This document shows positions 20,381 to 32,868 of a DNA stretch of 64,000 nucleotides, piece after piece. Position 1 is the first letter of the stretch; every line of letters begins with the position of its first letter. The stretch is from Hysterangium stoloniferum (Eukaryota > Basidiomycota > Agaricomycetes > Hysterangiales > Hysterangiaceae), in the NCBI GenBank assembly GCA_015178975.1, contig WHVD01000267.1:16346-80345 (forward strand), written 5' to 3'. The notes under the pieces were generated by a model that worked only from the letters and a program-made list of their open reading frames with translations, ran no database searches and was not told the origin of the DNA. Made by a program: the position numbers and the translations under genes.

Positions 20381-21839
20381 TGTTAGGATCCCTGTTGTTT
20401 TGGGCTCCCACAACCTGTTTTAGTCTTGTAACCCTCCATTCCCACTATTGGTACCCCCACTCACAGCACCCCTGACACTTGTTCCTTGTAGCTTAGCCCC
20501 TTAGTCTTCTGTCCCATCACTCCTTCATCACCATCTCTAGGTATTGTTATGACCGTGTTGCAACCCAATGGTCCCCGAGGATATTACCGTCGACTGACAT
20601 TTCAAGTTATCGATCAAGTCATCACATTGGAAACTGTCGGTTGCCCAACACTGACATATGCTTTCATGGCGATCAAATCCTGTTTATGCCCCCATCAAAT
20701 TATACTTGTACTATCTGGTTATGCTTTGATATGTCCCTTTTTATTATGATAATCCATTCTACTCTATGTTTCACATATGCCCATATATACTTGTAACCTG
20801 TGGACTATTTTCTTTTCTCGTAATTCCACTCTCAGTTAATTAATGGCCTCCAAACTTATCGTAACCTTCCAGTTCCTAGTCAAGCTTATTTGTCAATAGT
20901 ATTGTTCCACTCTTCCCTTAGTTAGTATTTTCTAGATGCCAATAACTCATATATAAATCCACTGTAGTTGTAGTACTAAGCAATCAGAATATTGACTCAG
21001 AACACCCATGTACATCTCTCACAAATCTCACTCTAAGTATCCTGCTCCCCACCTTTGCATGCACTCACCCACCTTCAGTCTCTGACCCCTCAGCCCAACA
21101 CTCGACTTATCCTTTGGTTCCAATTGGTAACTCACTGTGAGGATTTTGATAGGACTAGTCTTTGCCTGCCTGAAATTTAAGGACACCCAACAGTAACTTG
21201 CAAGGGTGCACACATAAGCTGAAGCCAAGTCCTTCTGATCGGTCCCTATTGGCCTACTGACATTAGTCAGTTTTCTGTTCTTAACAGGTATGCATCCCAT
21301 TTGCCACCTCATACCTCATTTAGAATACTTTTTTATACTATATTCAGTCTCATTTGGATTTCTACCCTCTTCCCCTACTTCTTTTAATTCATCATCACTC
21401 TCACTTCTCTGATCAGCCTTCTGATCATCCATCTCACTGTAGTATAAAGTTCCTTCCATGTATGCTACAGTTCTCCAGTTCAAATATTGACTTAGATTAC
21501 ACCCTTCTAGTTCTCAGTCCTATTTTTCTTTTCTAAAATACTCTCAAAGGTGTCTTTGGCATGCCATGACCCCTTACCTCATGACCCTTAGTGATTCATC
21601 TCCAGTTGACTGAGCTAAGTGTTGATCTTCATTCCAACTGTACTATCCACTCTGTTTGAAATACCAGAGCACCCTAACAGTTCATGTGAGGGTGCAACAT
21701 ATAAGTTGAAGCCAAGCTCCACTATGTTTATAGAGTCAGACCCCCTGACTAGTACAATCTCTATTGTTGGCTTTCTGATTGACTTAGTTACCATCATTGG
21801 CCCCCCGACTTAGAGCCCCCTCATACTTAGATCTTAACA
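20381..21839 (+). mobile_element. Gypsy 5' LTR, family A, interrupted
   Basis: Begins TGTTAGGATCCC at 20381 and ends ATCTTAACA at 21839, with a second family-A LTR inserted at 20545-21286. Directly after its end the sequence enters a Gypsy protease/RT remnant, which links LTR family A to Ty3/Gypsy internal DNA. The flank before 20381 is ACAAC; the partner duplication cannot be found because the element is truncated on the right. Confidence 0.65.
20545..21286 (+). mobile_element. solo LTR, family A, TSD GGTAT
   Basis: 742-base LTR from TGTTATGACC to TTCTTAACA with exact five-base duplications GGTAT at 20540-20544 and 21287-21291. Homologous to 6123-6846 in the opposite orientation. It is inserted in the LTR of an older Gypsy element. 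Confidence 0.88.
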
Positions 21840-22850
21840 GTATATTCAAACTCTAGCTTGTAAACTGTTAACCATGGCCTTCCAGCTCAATGTGTCTGCT
21901 CTTTTAGATCCCAATTCCCTTTTTGTTCCCTTGGCTTCAGCACACACCCCTTGAAAGTTTAAAGCCTTGGTGGACTCTGGATTAACCCATTATTTCATGG
22001 ACACCAATTTCCTCACCATTCACAAGCTCAAAACTCAATCAGTCAATCTGGTCCCCCTCTGACTCTTTGATGGCACTAGCAAGTGTCATAACTCAAGTTT
22101 GCAACCTTGTGGTCACTTTTCTGTGTGAAACTCTTCAGCAGCTCACCTTTTATGTGACACAGCTGGACTCAAGCTGCATGGTCATCCTTGGATATAATTG
22201 GCTCACCCCCTTCAATCCATTGATTGACTGGGTAATGGGACATCTAACTTTCCAGGTGCCTGACAATTGAGCTCCAGTTTCTTCAGTTTCAGCCAGGGTA
22301 GCAGCAGCTCTGCTGGCCACCCCCTCGATGATGGATCCTCTGTTCATCTCTTTAGTTAATACTGATGTGTTTTTATGTGTTACTAAGATGGATGGATCCC
22401 AGATGTTCAGATGTTCTCTTTAAATGTCTCTCAGCTCAGTGCCTCTGTGTGCATGACTACCTTTTCAGAGGCTGCTGTTGACCTTGATGGCATCACAGAG
22501 ATGTATCATGACTTCATCGACATTTTCAGCAAACAGTGTGCTGACACTTTGGTGCCTCATATAACCTATGACCTCAAGATTGACCTTGAAGACAGCATGG
22601 GCCCTCCCCTGGTTCATATTTACTCACTCTCACAATCTGAACTGGCTTCCCTTAGAAATTTTATAGATGAACATTTTGTATCAGCTTCATACAGCCCTCC
22701 ATGTCATCCATGGTGCTCCAATTATTTTCATGAGGAAGAAGGATGGCTCATTACACCTTTGTGTAGATTTTAGAGGACTCAAAAAGGTCACAAAAAAGGA
22801 TAGGTACCCACTTCCACTCATTACAGACCTCATAGATGCCCCTTGGAGAG
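21840..22850 (+). pseudogene. Ty3/Gypsy protease-RT remnant
   Basis: Internal part of a Gypsy element with gag deleted. A protease-like region reads [18 protein letters not shown] (D-S-G), with several stops, then a linker, then a reverse-transcriptase N-terminal part with [31 protein letters not shown], and a frame change into [20 protein letters not shown] and [11 protein letters not shown]. It stops abruptly at about 22850, short of the catalytic YxDD, and meets inverted family-A-like sequence and then the NLR gene. Confidence 0.8.
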
Positions 22851-25800
22851 CCTGCATTGCAGGTCCCTGGAGTCCAGTTGGAGTCTGGTTCGGGAGATGA
22901 CCAAGAACATGTAGCAAAGTTAAATGTCAAAGGGCAGAGTCCGATGGCTTCCAGGACATAGCAGAAGGTGTCGGCCCTTGCTCTCAAAGTCTCTGAGTGT
23001 TCAGTGCCTAGGATCTTCTTACTCACCGCCAGCACCAACACCTGCAGTTGTTCTGCTTCAGTATATCTGCTCAGATGAGTATATGTGACAGCCAAGTTGG
23101 CCCTGGCTATCAGAGTGTCGGGGTGTTCAGTGCCTAGGGTCTGCTCCCTGGCCTCTAGCACCAGCACCTCCAGTTGTTCTGCTGCAGTGCATCTGCCCAG
23201 ATCATGATATGTGTCAGCCAATTTGGCCCTTGCTCTCAGAGTGTGTGGGTGTCCAGTGCCTAGGATCTGCTCCCTGGCCTCCAGCACCACCATCTGCAGT
23301 TGTTCTGCTTCAGTGTATCTGCCCATATGTATGAGCATATGTGACAGCCAAGTTCTCCCTGGCTGTCAGAGTCTCTGGGTGTTCAGTGCCTAGGGTCTGC
23401 TCCCTGGCCTGCAGCATCAACACCTGCAGTTGTTCTGCTTCAGTATATCTGCTCAGATGAGTATATGTGACAGCCAAGTTGGCCCTGGCTATCAGAGTGT
23501 CTGGGTGTTCAGTCCCTAGGGTCTGCTCCCAGGCCTCCAGCACCAGCACCTCCAGTTCTTCTGCTTCAGTCCATCTACCCAGATCATGATATGTGACAGC
23601 CAAGTTACCCCTTGCTCTCAGAGTGTCTGGGTGTTCAGTGCCTAGGATCTGCTGGCTAACCTCCAGCACTAACACCTGTAGTTGTTCTGCTTCAGTGTAT
23701 CTGCTCAGATGAGCATATGTAACAGCCAAGCTGGCCCTTGCTCTCAGAGTCTCTGGGTGTTCAGTCCCTAGGGTCTGCTCCCTGGCCTCCAGCACCAACA
23801 CCTGCAGTTGTTCTGCTTCAGTATATCTGCTCAGATGAGTGTATGTGACAGCCAAGTTGGCCCTGGCTATCAGAGTGTCTGGGTGTTCAGTGCCTAGGGT
23901 CTGCTCCCAGGCCTCCAGCACCAGCACCTCCAGTTGTTCTGCTTCAGTATATCTGCTCAGATGAGTATATGTGACAGCCAAGTTGGCCCTTGCTCTCAGA
24001 GTTTCTGGGTGTTCAGTCCCTAGGGTCTGCTCCCAGGCCTCCAGCACCAACACCTGCAGTTGTTCTGCTTCAGTATATCTGCTCAGATGAGCATATGTGA
24101 CAGCCAAGTTGGCCCTTGCTCTCAGAGTTTCTGGGTGTTCAGTCCCTAGGGTCTGCTCCCAGGCCTCCAGCACCAACACCTGCAGTTGTTCTGCTTCAGT
24201 ATATCTGCTCAGATGAGTAGATGTGTCAGCCAAGTTGCCCCTTGCTCTCAGAGTGTCTGGGTGTTCAGTGCCTAGGATCTGCTGGCTGGCCTCCAGCACT
24301 AACATCTGCAGTTGTTCTGCTTCAGTGTATCTGCTCAGATGAGCATATGTGACAGCCAAGCCGGCCCTTGCTCTCAGAGTCTCTGGGTGTTCAGTCCCTA
24401 GGATCTGCTCCCTGGCCTCCAGCACCAACACCTGCAGTTTTTCTGCTTCAGTATATCTTCTCAGATGAGTATATGTGACAGCCAAGTTGGGCCTGGCTAT
24501 CAGAGTGTCTGGGTGTTCAGTCCCTAGGGTCTGCTCCCTGGCCTCCAGCACCAACACCTGCAGTTGTTCTGCTTCAGTATATCTGCTCAGATGAGTATAT
24601 GTGACAGCCAAGTTGGCCCTGCCATCAGAGTGTCTGGGTGTTCAGTCCCTAGGGTCTGCTCCCAGGCCTCCAGCACCAGCACCTCCAGTTCTTCTGCTTC
24701 AGTCCATCTACCCAGATTATGATATGTGACAGCCAAGTTACCCCTTGCTCTCAGAGTGTCTAGGATTTCAGTGCCTAGGATCTGCTGGCTAACCTCCAGC
24801 ACTAACACCTGTAGTTGTTCTGCTTCAGTGTATCTGCTCAGATGAGCATATGTGACAACCAAGCTGGCCCTTGCTCTTAGAGTCTCTGGGTCTTCAGTCC
24901 CTAGGGTCTGCTCCCAGGCCTCCAGCACCAACACCTGCAGTTGTTCTGCTTCAGTATATCTGCTCAGATGAGTATATGTGACAGCCAAGTTGGCCCTGGC
25001 TGTCAGAGTGTCTGGGTGTTCAGTCCCTAGAATCTGCTCCCAGGCCTCCAGCACCAGCACCTCCAGTTCTTCTGCTTCAGTCCATCTACCCAGACCATGA
25101 TATGTGACAGCCAAGTTACCCCTTGCTCTCAGAGTGTCTGGGTGTTCAGTGCCTAGGATCTGCTAGCTAACCTCCAGCACTAACACCTCCAGTTGTTCTG
25201 CTTCAGTGTATCTGCTCAGATGAGCATATATGATAGCCAAGCTGGCCCTTGCTCTCAGAGTCTCTGGGTGTTCAGTCCCTAGGATCTGCTCCCTGGCCTC
25301 CAGCACCAACACCTGCAGTTGTTCTGCTTCAATATACCTGCTCAGATGAGTATATGTGACAGCCAAGTTGGCCCTGGCTATCAGAGTGTCTGGGTGTTCA
25401 GTCCCTAGGGTCTGCTCCCAAGCCTCCAGCACCAGCACCTCCAGTTGTTCTGCTTTAGTCCATCTACCCAGATTATGATATGTGTCAGCCAAGTTGCCCC
25501 TTGCTCTCAGAGTGTCTGGGTGTTCAGTGCCTAGGATCTGCTGGCTGGCCTCCAGCACTAACATCTGCAGTTGTCTGCTTCAGTGTATCTGCTCAGATGA
25601 GCATATGTGACAGCCAAGCCGGCCCTTGCTCTCAAAGTCTCTGGGTGTTCAGTCCCTAGGATCTGCTCCCTGGCCTCCAGCACCAACACCTGCAGTTTTT
25701 CTGCTTCAGTATATCTGCTCAGATGAGTATATGTGACAGCCAAGTTGGCCCTGGCTATCAGAGTGTCTGGGTGTTCAGTCCCTAGGGTCTGCTCCCTGGC

Positions 25801-28800
25801 CTCCAGCACCAACACCTGCAGTTGTTCTGCTTCAGTATATCTGCTCAGATGAGTATATGTGACAGCCAAGTTACCCCTTGCTCTCAGAGTGTCTGGGTGT
25901 TCAGTGCCTAGGATCTGCTGCCTAACCTCCAGCACTAACACCTGTAGTTGTTCTGCTTCAGTGTATCTGCTCAGTTGAGCATATGTGACAGCCAAGCTGG
26001 CCCTTGCTCTCAGAGTCTCTGGGTGTTCAGTCCCTAGGGTCTGCTCCCTGGCCTCCAGCACCAACACCTGCAGTTGTTCTGCTTCAGTATATCTGCTCAG
26101 ATGAGTATATGTGACAGCCAAGTTGGCCCTGACTATCAGAGTGTCTGGGTGTTCAGTGCCTAGGGTCCGCTCCCAGGCCTCCAGCACCAGCACCTCCAGT
26201 TCTTCTGCTTCAGTCCATCTACGCAGACCATGATATGTGGCAGCCAAGTTACCCCTTGCTCTCAGAGTGTCTGGGTGTTCAGTGCCCAGGATCTCCCCCC
26301 TGGCCTCCAGCATCTGCACATGCAGTTCTTCTACATCTGACCATTTACCAGCCTGTGCATACACTTGGGCAAAGTTCTCAGACAGATCATCATAATATCC
26401 CTGTTTCCTTCCATTAGCCATAGCCTGATTTGTAACAACATGAGGCAGAAGATCCCGTTGGAACAATATGTCATTCATTGTTTCAAATTCATTAATACTG
26501 CTGACTATTAATGCTCTGGATGCATGATAATATGGTATATCATTGGTACCTACTACATCATCCCTTATCCACATATGAATTACTGGGTGCATTGTCCATG
26601 ATGAACATGAATATTGTGTTGCAGGCTCTCTGGAAAGAAGAGAATAATCACAGAGGACTTGCATGGCTAATCTGAATGGTAGACCTTCCCACTGACCATC
26701 CCTATTGCATCTGAGGAGCTGATATGGAAGATCTGATGAAGTGGTTTGTAATCTCCCATCATATGTATCTGCTGGTGGGCATTCTGCAGCTTGTTTGAAG
26801 ATCCTTTCCATGATGTTTTTGTGATGAAAGAATCCCAAAACTTTCAATAGGAACAATGCATCTTGTGCACTTGTTGACAATGTGGCCTTCCTTTCAATCA
26901 GATTATATGACAGTTTTAAAGTACTATAAACTGTGTGATTATATCCTAGTGCCCCTTTCATGGAGGGGTTGTCTGCATCAAAGAAATGTTTGTGATATTT
27001 TTCATGAATTGTTAAATACTCTGTCATGTCACAGAGTCCCATTGAGATGGCTGCCCCAGCAATATCTATTGCAAGTGGCAAGAAGCCAAGTTTAGCAACA
27101 ATCTTCTCTGACAATTCATATATAATAGTATTTGATTTATTGTCAAGTTTAGCTGCAGCTTGAAAGAGAGCAAGTGCTTGATCACTCTCCATTTGGAGAA
27201 CCTCCATTGAGTCTGTAACATGACTGGCCAGTCCAGGATTACGGCTAGTGATCAACACATCAATCTGGCGGGTCTGTTCCAAATAGACGTTCACCACCCC
27301 ATCCATTCCATCAGCATTGTCAAAGATGATGAGACATTTCTTTTGATTGGCTATAAGCCACCTCAAAACTCCCTCTGGAGACTTTTCAATACCCTTGGAT
27401 TTGGCTTCAGGATCTTCAGCAATGTTTGAAAAGCCATTTGTTAAAGTTTCTGTATTTGTACTATCTATCCAGAAGATGCTCCAAAATTTACTTAATGTTT
27501 TCCTGTGAGTGCAAATGAGAATAATCACAGTATTAGGAACTTACTAATCATTGCCAAGTATCTCTTCTATGAATTTCAAACAAATCTGAGTTTTTCCAAC
27601 TCCTCCCATTCCATACAAAAGGAAATGATTCCATGCTGGGAGGGAATTCTCAGGGGCAAAAAATTGTTTAAGTCTCATAAGATATTTCTCCTGTCCGACA
27701 AACCTTGGACTAGGACGGTGCTTAGACATGTATCTAGGTTCCTTGGGGGTATCCTCTGCTCAATAATGTTAGCCCATGTATGTCCAATCCACATTAATAC
27801 ACACCACTTTGTTGATTAAATTTAATCCACTGGTCATGAACCATGGCTAGGGCTTTCTTAACCATGTCTTGTACAGCAGACAACAGAGACTTGAAATCAT
27901 CATCATCCACAGACTGAAATTTGGACATCCCAAAGTGATCCTTATGCATGCCTATTGGTTCTATGTTGACAGTCCCAGGCACCACAGCAGATGATTTGGG
28001 AACAATCTGGATATATACTATCATTTAACATGGTTGTGAGATATATCAGAATCCCTAAACTCACAGTTTCAGATATACGACCAGGGAGATTAGTAGGTAA
28101 AGTTTCATAGAAAAATTTCATATGGAAATGTGCAGTGATGGGATTAAAATCATATATTTGTTGCTGCAATAGCTCAGAGTGAGCGGTTAAATGCTTCAAC
28201 AAGATATTGTTTGGCCGGCTGCATAGCGAAACCAGTTTGGGGACTATGTCTGTGCCTTGGTGAGGCGTACCAAGGAAGACAATACCATATGTTGATAAAT
28301 GAATCCATTTATGTGGCAGAAGATGCCCTTCATTGGCAGCATTAGCCTGTATTAGGGCCTGTTCCCAAGCATGAATGAAGTGTAGTAGACGGTTTCTTTA
28401 TTTTGAGGTGACGTACACTCTTGAGAATAATGCCGCCTAGGCTGTGCGCAATGAAGATTATTGGGCGCTTCTACAAAAAAAAAACAGATAAGAATCATCA
28501 GCAAGCAAGACAATACCGGTATTTTCAGTCGGTGAACCTTAGTGTCGATTGCGTCCCTAGACATGCAAAGTCGTGCAAGGAAATCCTGTGCATGACCATG
28601 TACAGTCTGCACAGACGATGAACTGTCTGTGTAGGCATCGTAACCAAATGTCAAAATGCGCGCTGTAGGTATAGCCTGTGGGAGAAAGTCCCGGAGCCAG
28701 AGCTTCCCGTTGTTGGCTGTCCAGGACTTTTCGCGATGCCCATCAAACCCATGAATAGCGACAATACTATAAATCCAAGAAGTTAGTAGACGGATACTAG

Positions 28801-28904
28801 TATGTCTTAAGCTCAGTCACTCGCTCTACGGTAGGGGTAGTCCCTGGCGAAAGTGCTTTAATTCCGAAACCGGGATCATTGTATGTGTTTCCTTGTTGCT
28901 CCAT
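22751..28904 (-). pseudogene. SesB-like / NB-ARC / TPR NLR-type protein (damaged)
   Basis: Fungal NOD-like receptor, a family thought to sense non-self and trigger incompatibility or death responses. Start taken at ATG 28904 (MEQQGNTYND). Exons encode an alpha/beta-hydrolase domain: IVAIHGFDGHREKSWT, ILTFGYDAYTDSSSSVQT, nucleophile elbow FIAHSLGGIILKS, IVFLGTPHQGTDIVPKLV. Next is an NB-ARC domain: P-loop LLYGMGGVGKTQICLKF (near 27600), Walker B CLIIFDNAD, VLITSRNP, and a GLPL-like GFLPLAIDIAGA. About 27 TPR units follow. Introns are about 50 bases; one near 27500-27540 joins to YKFWSIFWID. The hydrolase and NB-ARC parts are open, but the TPR part has frameshifts near 25573, 24622 and 23325 and a CAG-to-TAG stop at 25163-25165. 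The final frame runs into Gypsy remnant. Either a pseudogene or assembly errors in near-identical repeats; a truncated protein ending at about 25560 could still be made. Confidence 0.82.
22981..26360 (-). repeat. 126-bp TPR-coding tandem array, about 27 units
   Basis: Each unit encodes 42 residues of the TPR_12 (kinesin-light-chain-like) pattern, with core EAEQLQVLVLEAREQTLGTE, then HPDTL or HPETL, then ARANLAVTY. Units alternate between a few near-identical variants (EELEVLVLEAW, EQLQVLVLEAR, LEVSQQILGTE), which indicates recent amplification or gene conversion. In fungal NLRs this part is the ligand-recognition domain and changes quickly. Confidence 0.93.
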
Positions 28905-31900
28905 GACATTAGCAGAATCAGCACTTGTTAGTTTGTTTTTAGCAAACCGATGCAACTTCGAAAAAAACGGCATGCCGAGATGGAATGATCTGGTAGTCGT
29001 AAGGGAGTGCTAAGGACGTAGATCGACGTAGCAGGAAGGGTGGGTGATACGTTGGTGACTTGTGACCTTGTACCCACGGTGCACAGCCTAGTAGTTTGTT
29101 AGCCCTGGCACGTGTGTTGAAGATCACGCCGACTTATAAACCGAAATTTGAGAGCCAAATTCTTCTGATTTAATCTGGATGTTGACCTCAGAGAATATCA
29201 TCGTTCAACAATTTCTGATTGGATAATACAGATGTAGAGCACGTATCAATAGAAAAATGTCTATGTCATAGCAAGTGCAACAAATGGCCGGCATTATGTC
29301 CTAAACTGGTATGAAGATCAAGACAATATGAGGGATCGATAGTAAATTGACAGATCGAAGGAAGAGAGCAGAGATGTGCGGTTAGGTCTAATACCTCTGC
29401 GTAGCATAAAACGGAAAAGATGAACGGGTATTTGAGGCTAGGAAGATCAGTCTGCAAAGGCCTGTTGAGATAATAAAATTTGGACATTTCGACGAGCGTA
29501 GTGCTTTATGGCATGACAAACCAGGCTCTTTGGAAAGCATATATCCAGGGTACTTCATTACTGTCGGGACCAGTAGAAACGGGTGATTCCCCAGCTGCGG
29601 CTCAAAAGCTATTCGTTGCAAGAAGTTACATAAGAGCCTCGAGGGTTCAAATCAATAAAGTTGCTATCCAGTTATAACGGAGGGGGAAAAAAGTGTAGCC
29701 TGAAGAGACGGTGTGTCCGTCGCGTCTTACTGGCTTGCACCGCTTAAAAGCACGGAAAAGCAATTGCAGAATGTATCATTTCAACTTCTTCCTTTTAGTC
29801 AGCCGCAGCATTGTACAGGTCGAAGAAATGTTTTATTGTCTGCTTCTTGGTACAGGACTGTTTGCGACATAGGTAGTGGATCACTGGGTCGTTCACATGT
29901 GATCAGTCTCTAGCTCACAGGAAGATACGCACTAGGATCATAAATGTTTAAATCGCAGTGTGATAGATGCTTCTACCACACTTGAACGTTGATGGGCATG
30001 AGCGGTAGTATATTCTTCTTTCCAATCTTGCTATTGATTTCACGATTGCTTACTGTTGGTCGGCTTGGAAGATACACAGTACTGAGTCGGAATTAAAGAA
30101 AGGCGCCGTCGTTCAGTGAAAAGACCATACACCACTTGATATCATAGCGACGCGTCTACCGACATCGTAGACATTGTCGAGCGAATCCCTCATGGATCGA
30201 GTCTGCAACAAAGAAAAATTGACCATACAACCTGTTGGATTTATGTATGTGACACGTACTGCATCTCAACCTGGAAATGTGCTTCTGTCATTAGGTCTTA
30301 GAGTAGACTGTTGTGGTGGAGACTGAAATGAACTCTTATCATCCCAATCATGAATTGCAGCCGTGGATTGGCACAGCCGTTGATCAAGGTTCTTCAACGG
30401 CAGCAGCACGTCCATGCCCAATTGCTTTTCATTCAGTTGCTGACTCTTTTATCTCACAGCCTACACCGAAAAACTCGAAAAGTCAATATAATTATCTCCC
30501 ATCTTTATGAATGAAGAGAACTTTCGAATTTCGGAAAAGCAAATAGGTTCAGAGGTAATCGCCGCAAGGCGAACGGAGAAAAGAGTGCTCATTAAATTCA
30601 TTAGCAAAGTTACATGAGCAGGTGCTCTGCAAAAATTGCTTCAGCGAGATACACAAGATAAGGTCTGCACATACATGGTGTAAGGTTTCGGAAAATATGC
30701 TAGGTAGTAGGATATTATGTCGGAAGTGTTCTCTAAATACCATGATCAAGGCCACAGTGCCGGACGTGTCGTAGGTATGCAAGTGCGTAGGTGAAAGTGT
30801 GGGAAAGTGCCGGAAGCGTCGTCAGCCAAAAAAAATACCTCGGCGGAGCTGGAAATCCAAACAACTGGATGTTAGTATTTTGCTCTCGCTCTGCTAGAGC
30901 CTAATGTGAGCTTGATATTGGTTATATTAGTTCTGTTGCACCACATTCAATACATCAGGCATTATTAAAAAGTTGCCGTCCTCTAGAGGCCATAAAATTT
31001 TTCTGTTAGCTTGCCGAGTAGCCAACTCTGATTCATTGGTGGGTGAACCTGTAAAAGTTTTTAACTTGAGCGTCACACCATAATTAGTTCTAACAATAAC
31101 TTTCAATCAACAAACTAACATCTCAAGTGGGTGGAAAAGAGTTAGGAGTAGCGTCAATACTCAGTTGCAAGTGTATAATCACCCAGTCACCCCGACTTAG
31201 TTATAAATGATTAAACCCATCAAACTGACACAGTACCCGATAACTGACGCCGCTGCGCCGAAGCCAAGAGGTGTTGAAACGAGAAGTGAAACAGCTCTGA
31301 AGCTGTTTCTGAGAATCACTTGTTTCACTGTCCAAATTACGAAACAAGTCATTGAAACAACATGAAACAATGAGGTGTGATACCTCCTATTTTGATAATG
31401 ACAGGTCATCATGTCATACAACAACTTAGATCTGGTTGTATCTCAAAATGTAGGCAGGAAGAATGGCTGAGTGAAACCTATAGTAAGGTATTGTTCAATT
31501 CCTTCCATCATTCTTTCAATGACCACCTGGAACAGTGGGTGTCAACATGAAGTGGATACTCCATTTTGCTTGTTTTGCTAAGTTAATTAGTTTCACTTCT
31601 CTTTTATGTACCCAGCAATTTATATATCTTCAGCTCTCTCTTTGCTAGTACTGCGTGAAGTCCACCTACTTCGTGAGGTTACCCTTTATAAATTTAATAT
31701 TTACTGATGGAAGACATGGGCTCTGGTGGCTATGTGACACTCACACAGACCTGCATGTTTTACAAGTATATACTACATAATGTATAGCATTTCCAGTGAG
31801 AGAGTATATTGTATTGAATGTTGTGGTCAACACAGGGTCAAATTGGCATGCCCTCAATAACCAATTTGGTTCTAGAATCTAAATCCAAGCTGTTGAAATT

Positions 31901-32143
31901 GAAGTTATCATGAGTGTATTGAACTAATGTTTCCAGAGGTTAAATCTAAAATACCCATCAAATGCAACCAATGATGAAAAAATGCTGCAGCGTAAGTTGA
32001 ATCACACAGCATATGCTTTTCCATGCACGGTTTTAATGCCAGAATATCAACTTTCTAACCTTGTTTGATAATATCATATCTGAGTCCTTGAACGTACACA
32101 CCATTTGTTTTAGAAATTAAATGTTCTTCTTCCCAGGTAAACT
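28905..32143. other. long non-coding stretch, nothing recognised
   Basis: Upstream of the NLR gene and downstream of the third cupin gene. Only short ORFs without family features are present. The GGTTCAAATC at about 29642 resembles a tRNA T-arm, but no acceptor or anticodon stem fits. The 30780-31500 part is AT-rich and may contain old LTR debris, but I see no paired ends. Confidence 0.4.
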
Positions 32144-32868
32144 TCATTCCGCACCCTCACTCGCGACAGCATTCTTCGAGGCAACCATAACGGCGAACAC
32201 CTTAGCGTATTGCGTAGGAAGCGGGTTACACCAGGCATGAATTGTCTCACGCTGAACAATGACATCTCTGGAATCAAACGTTAGACCTTCAAATGTGTCA
32301 TTAGAAAATGAGTAGTATTTAAATACCCAGGTTTCATTAGCCGCTTTTCTCCGTTATCGAGTTCAAGCTCTAGTTCGCCTTCGAGAAGGACAACGTAGTC
32401 TATTGATTTCGTTTCATGCATTTCAGCGCATGCTCCTGGCTTAAGCCACCCAAACATGGCCACCTGTGGGTTCATATGTCAGTGATTGCCAGGGAGTGAT
32501 AGGGACTAAGTGCCTTACCGAACCTTCATTAGAGATCTGGAACGGCTTAAGGCCGGTTGTGGGATCTTGATTTCTAGCGGGGGAACAGTCTGCAGGAACC
32601 TCGTCTGTCCACCATATAACCTGAAACCTGAATCAAAAAAAAATTAAGCGATGAGGGATAGCGAAGGCGGATCAGATATACAGGTTGCCGTTGGGTGAGG
32701 TCCTAAATGTACATCGATGAATTAGTTAAAGTGGAGACCATGCGGTGGCAGCACGCACGAAACGTGACCTTTCGTGTCATCGTACAGGATTTGCGCCTTC
32801 CCAGTGTCCGCATCCAAGCCTGTAACGATACGTCTTCCGAATGCGCCAGGGGTCAAATCGTCAGTCAT
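32144..32868 (-). CDS. cupin-domain protein, diverged paralogue
   Basis: Third member of the cupin set. Start ATG 32868 (MTDDLTPGAFGRRIVTGLDA). Exon 2 is VIWWTDEVPADCSPARNQDP to FQISNEGS. Exon 3 carries the cupin core PGACAEMHETKSIDYVVLLE with GEKRLMKPG. Exon 4 carries VIVQRETIHAWCNPLPTQY and ends AVASEGAE, stop 32144-32146. Intron positions match the copies at 1384 and 4363, but the protein has clearly diverged, so this is probably the older locus and the left pair a later duplication. It uses GT-AG introns of about 45-110 bases; the first donor is probably GTGCGT. All exons are open. The function of this small cupin family is unknown to me. Confidence 0.75.

Noticed and set aside
20214-20475. 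Opposing ORFs over the GTGGACAACAATG repeats
   Set aside because: Driven by simple repeats before the Gypsy LTR; no protein features.
29620-29670. tRNA-like T arm GGTTCAAATC
   Set aside because: No matching acceptor, D or anticodon stems within reach.
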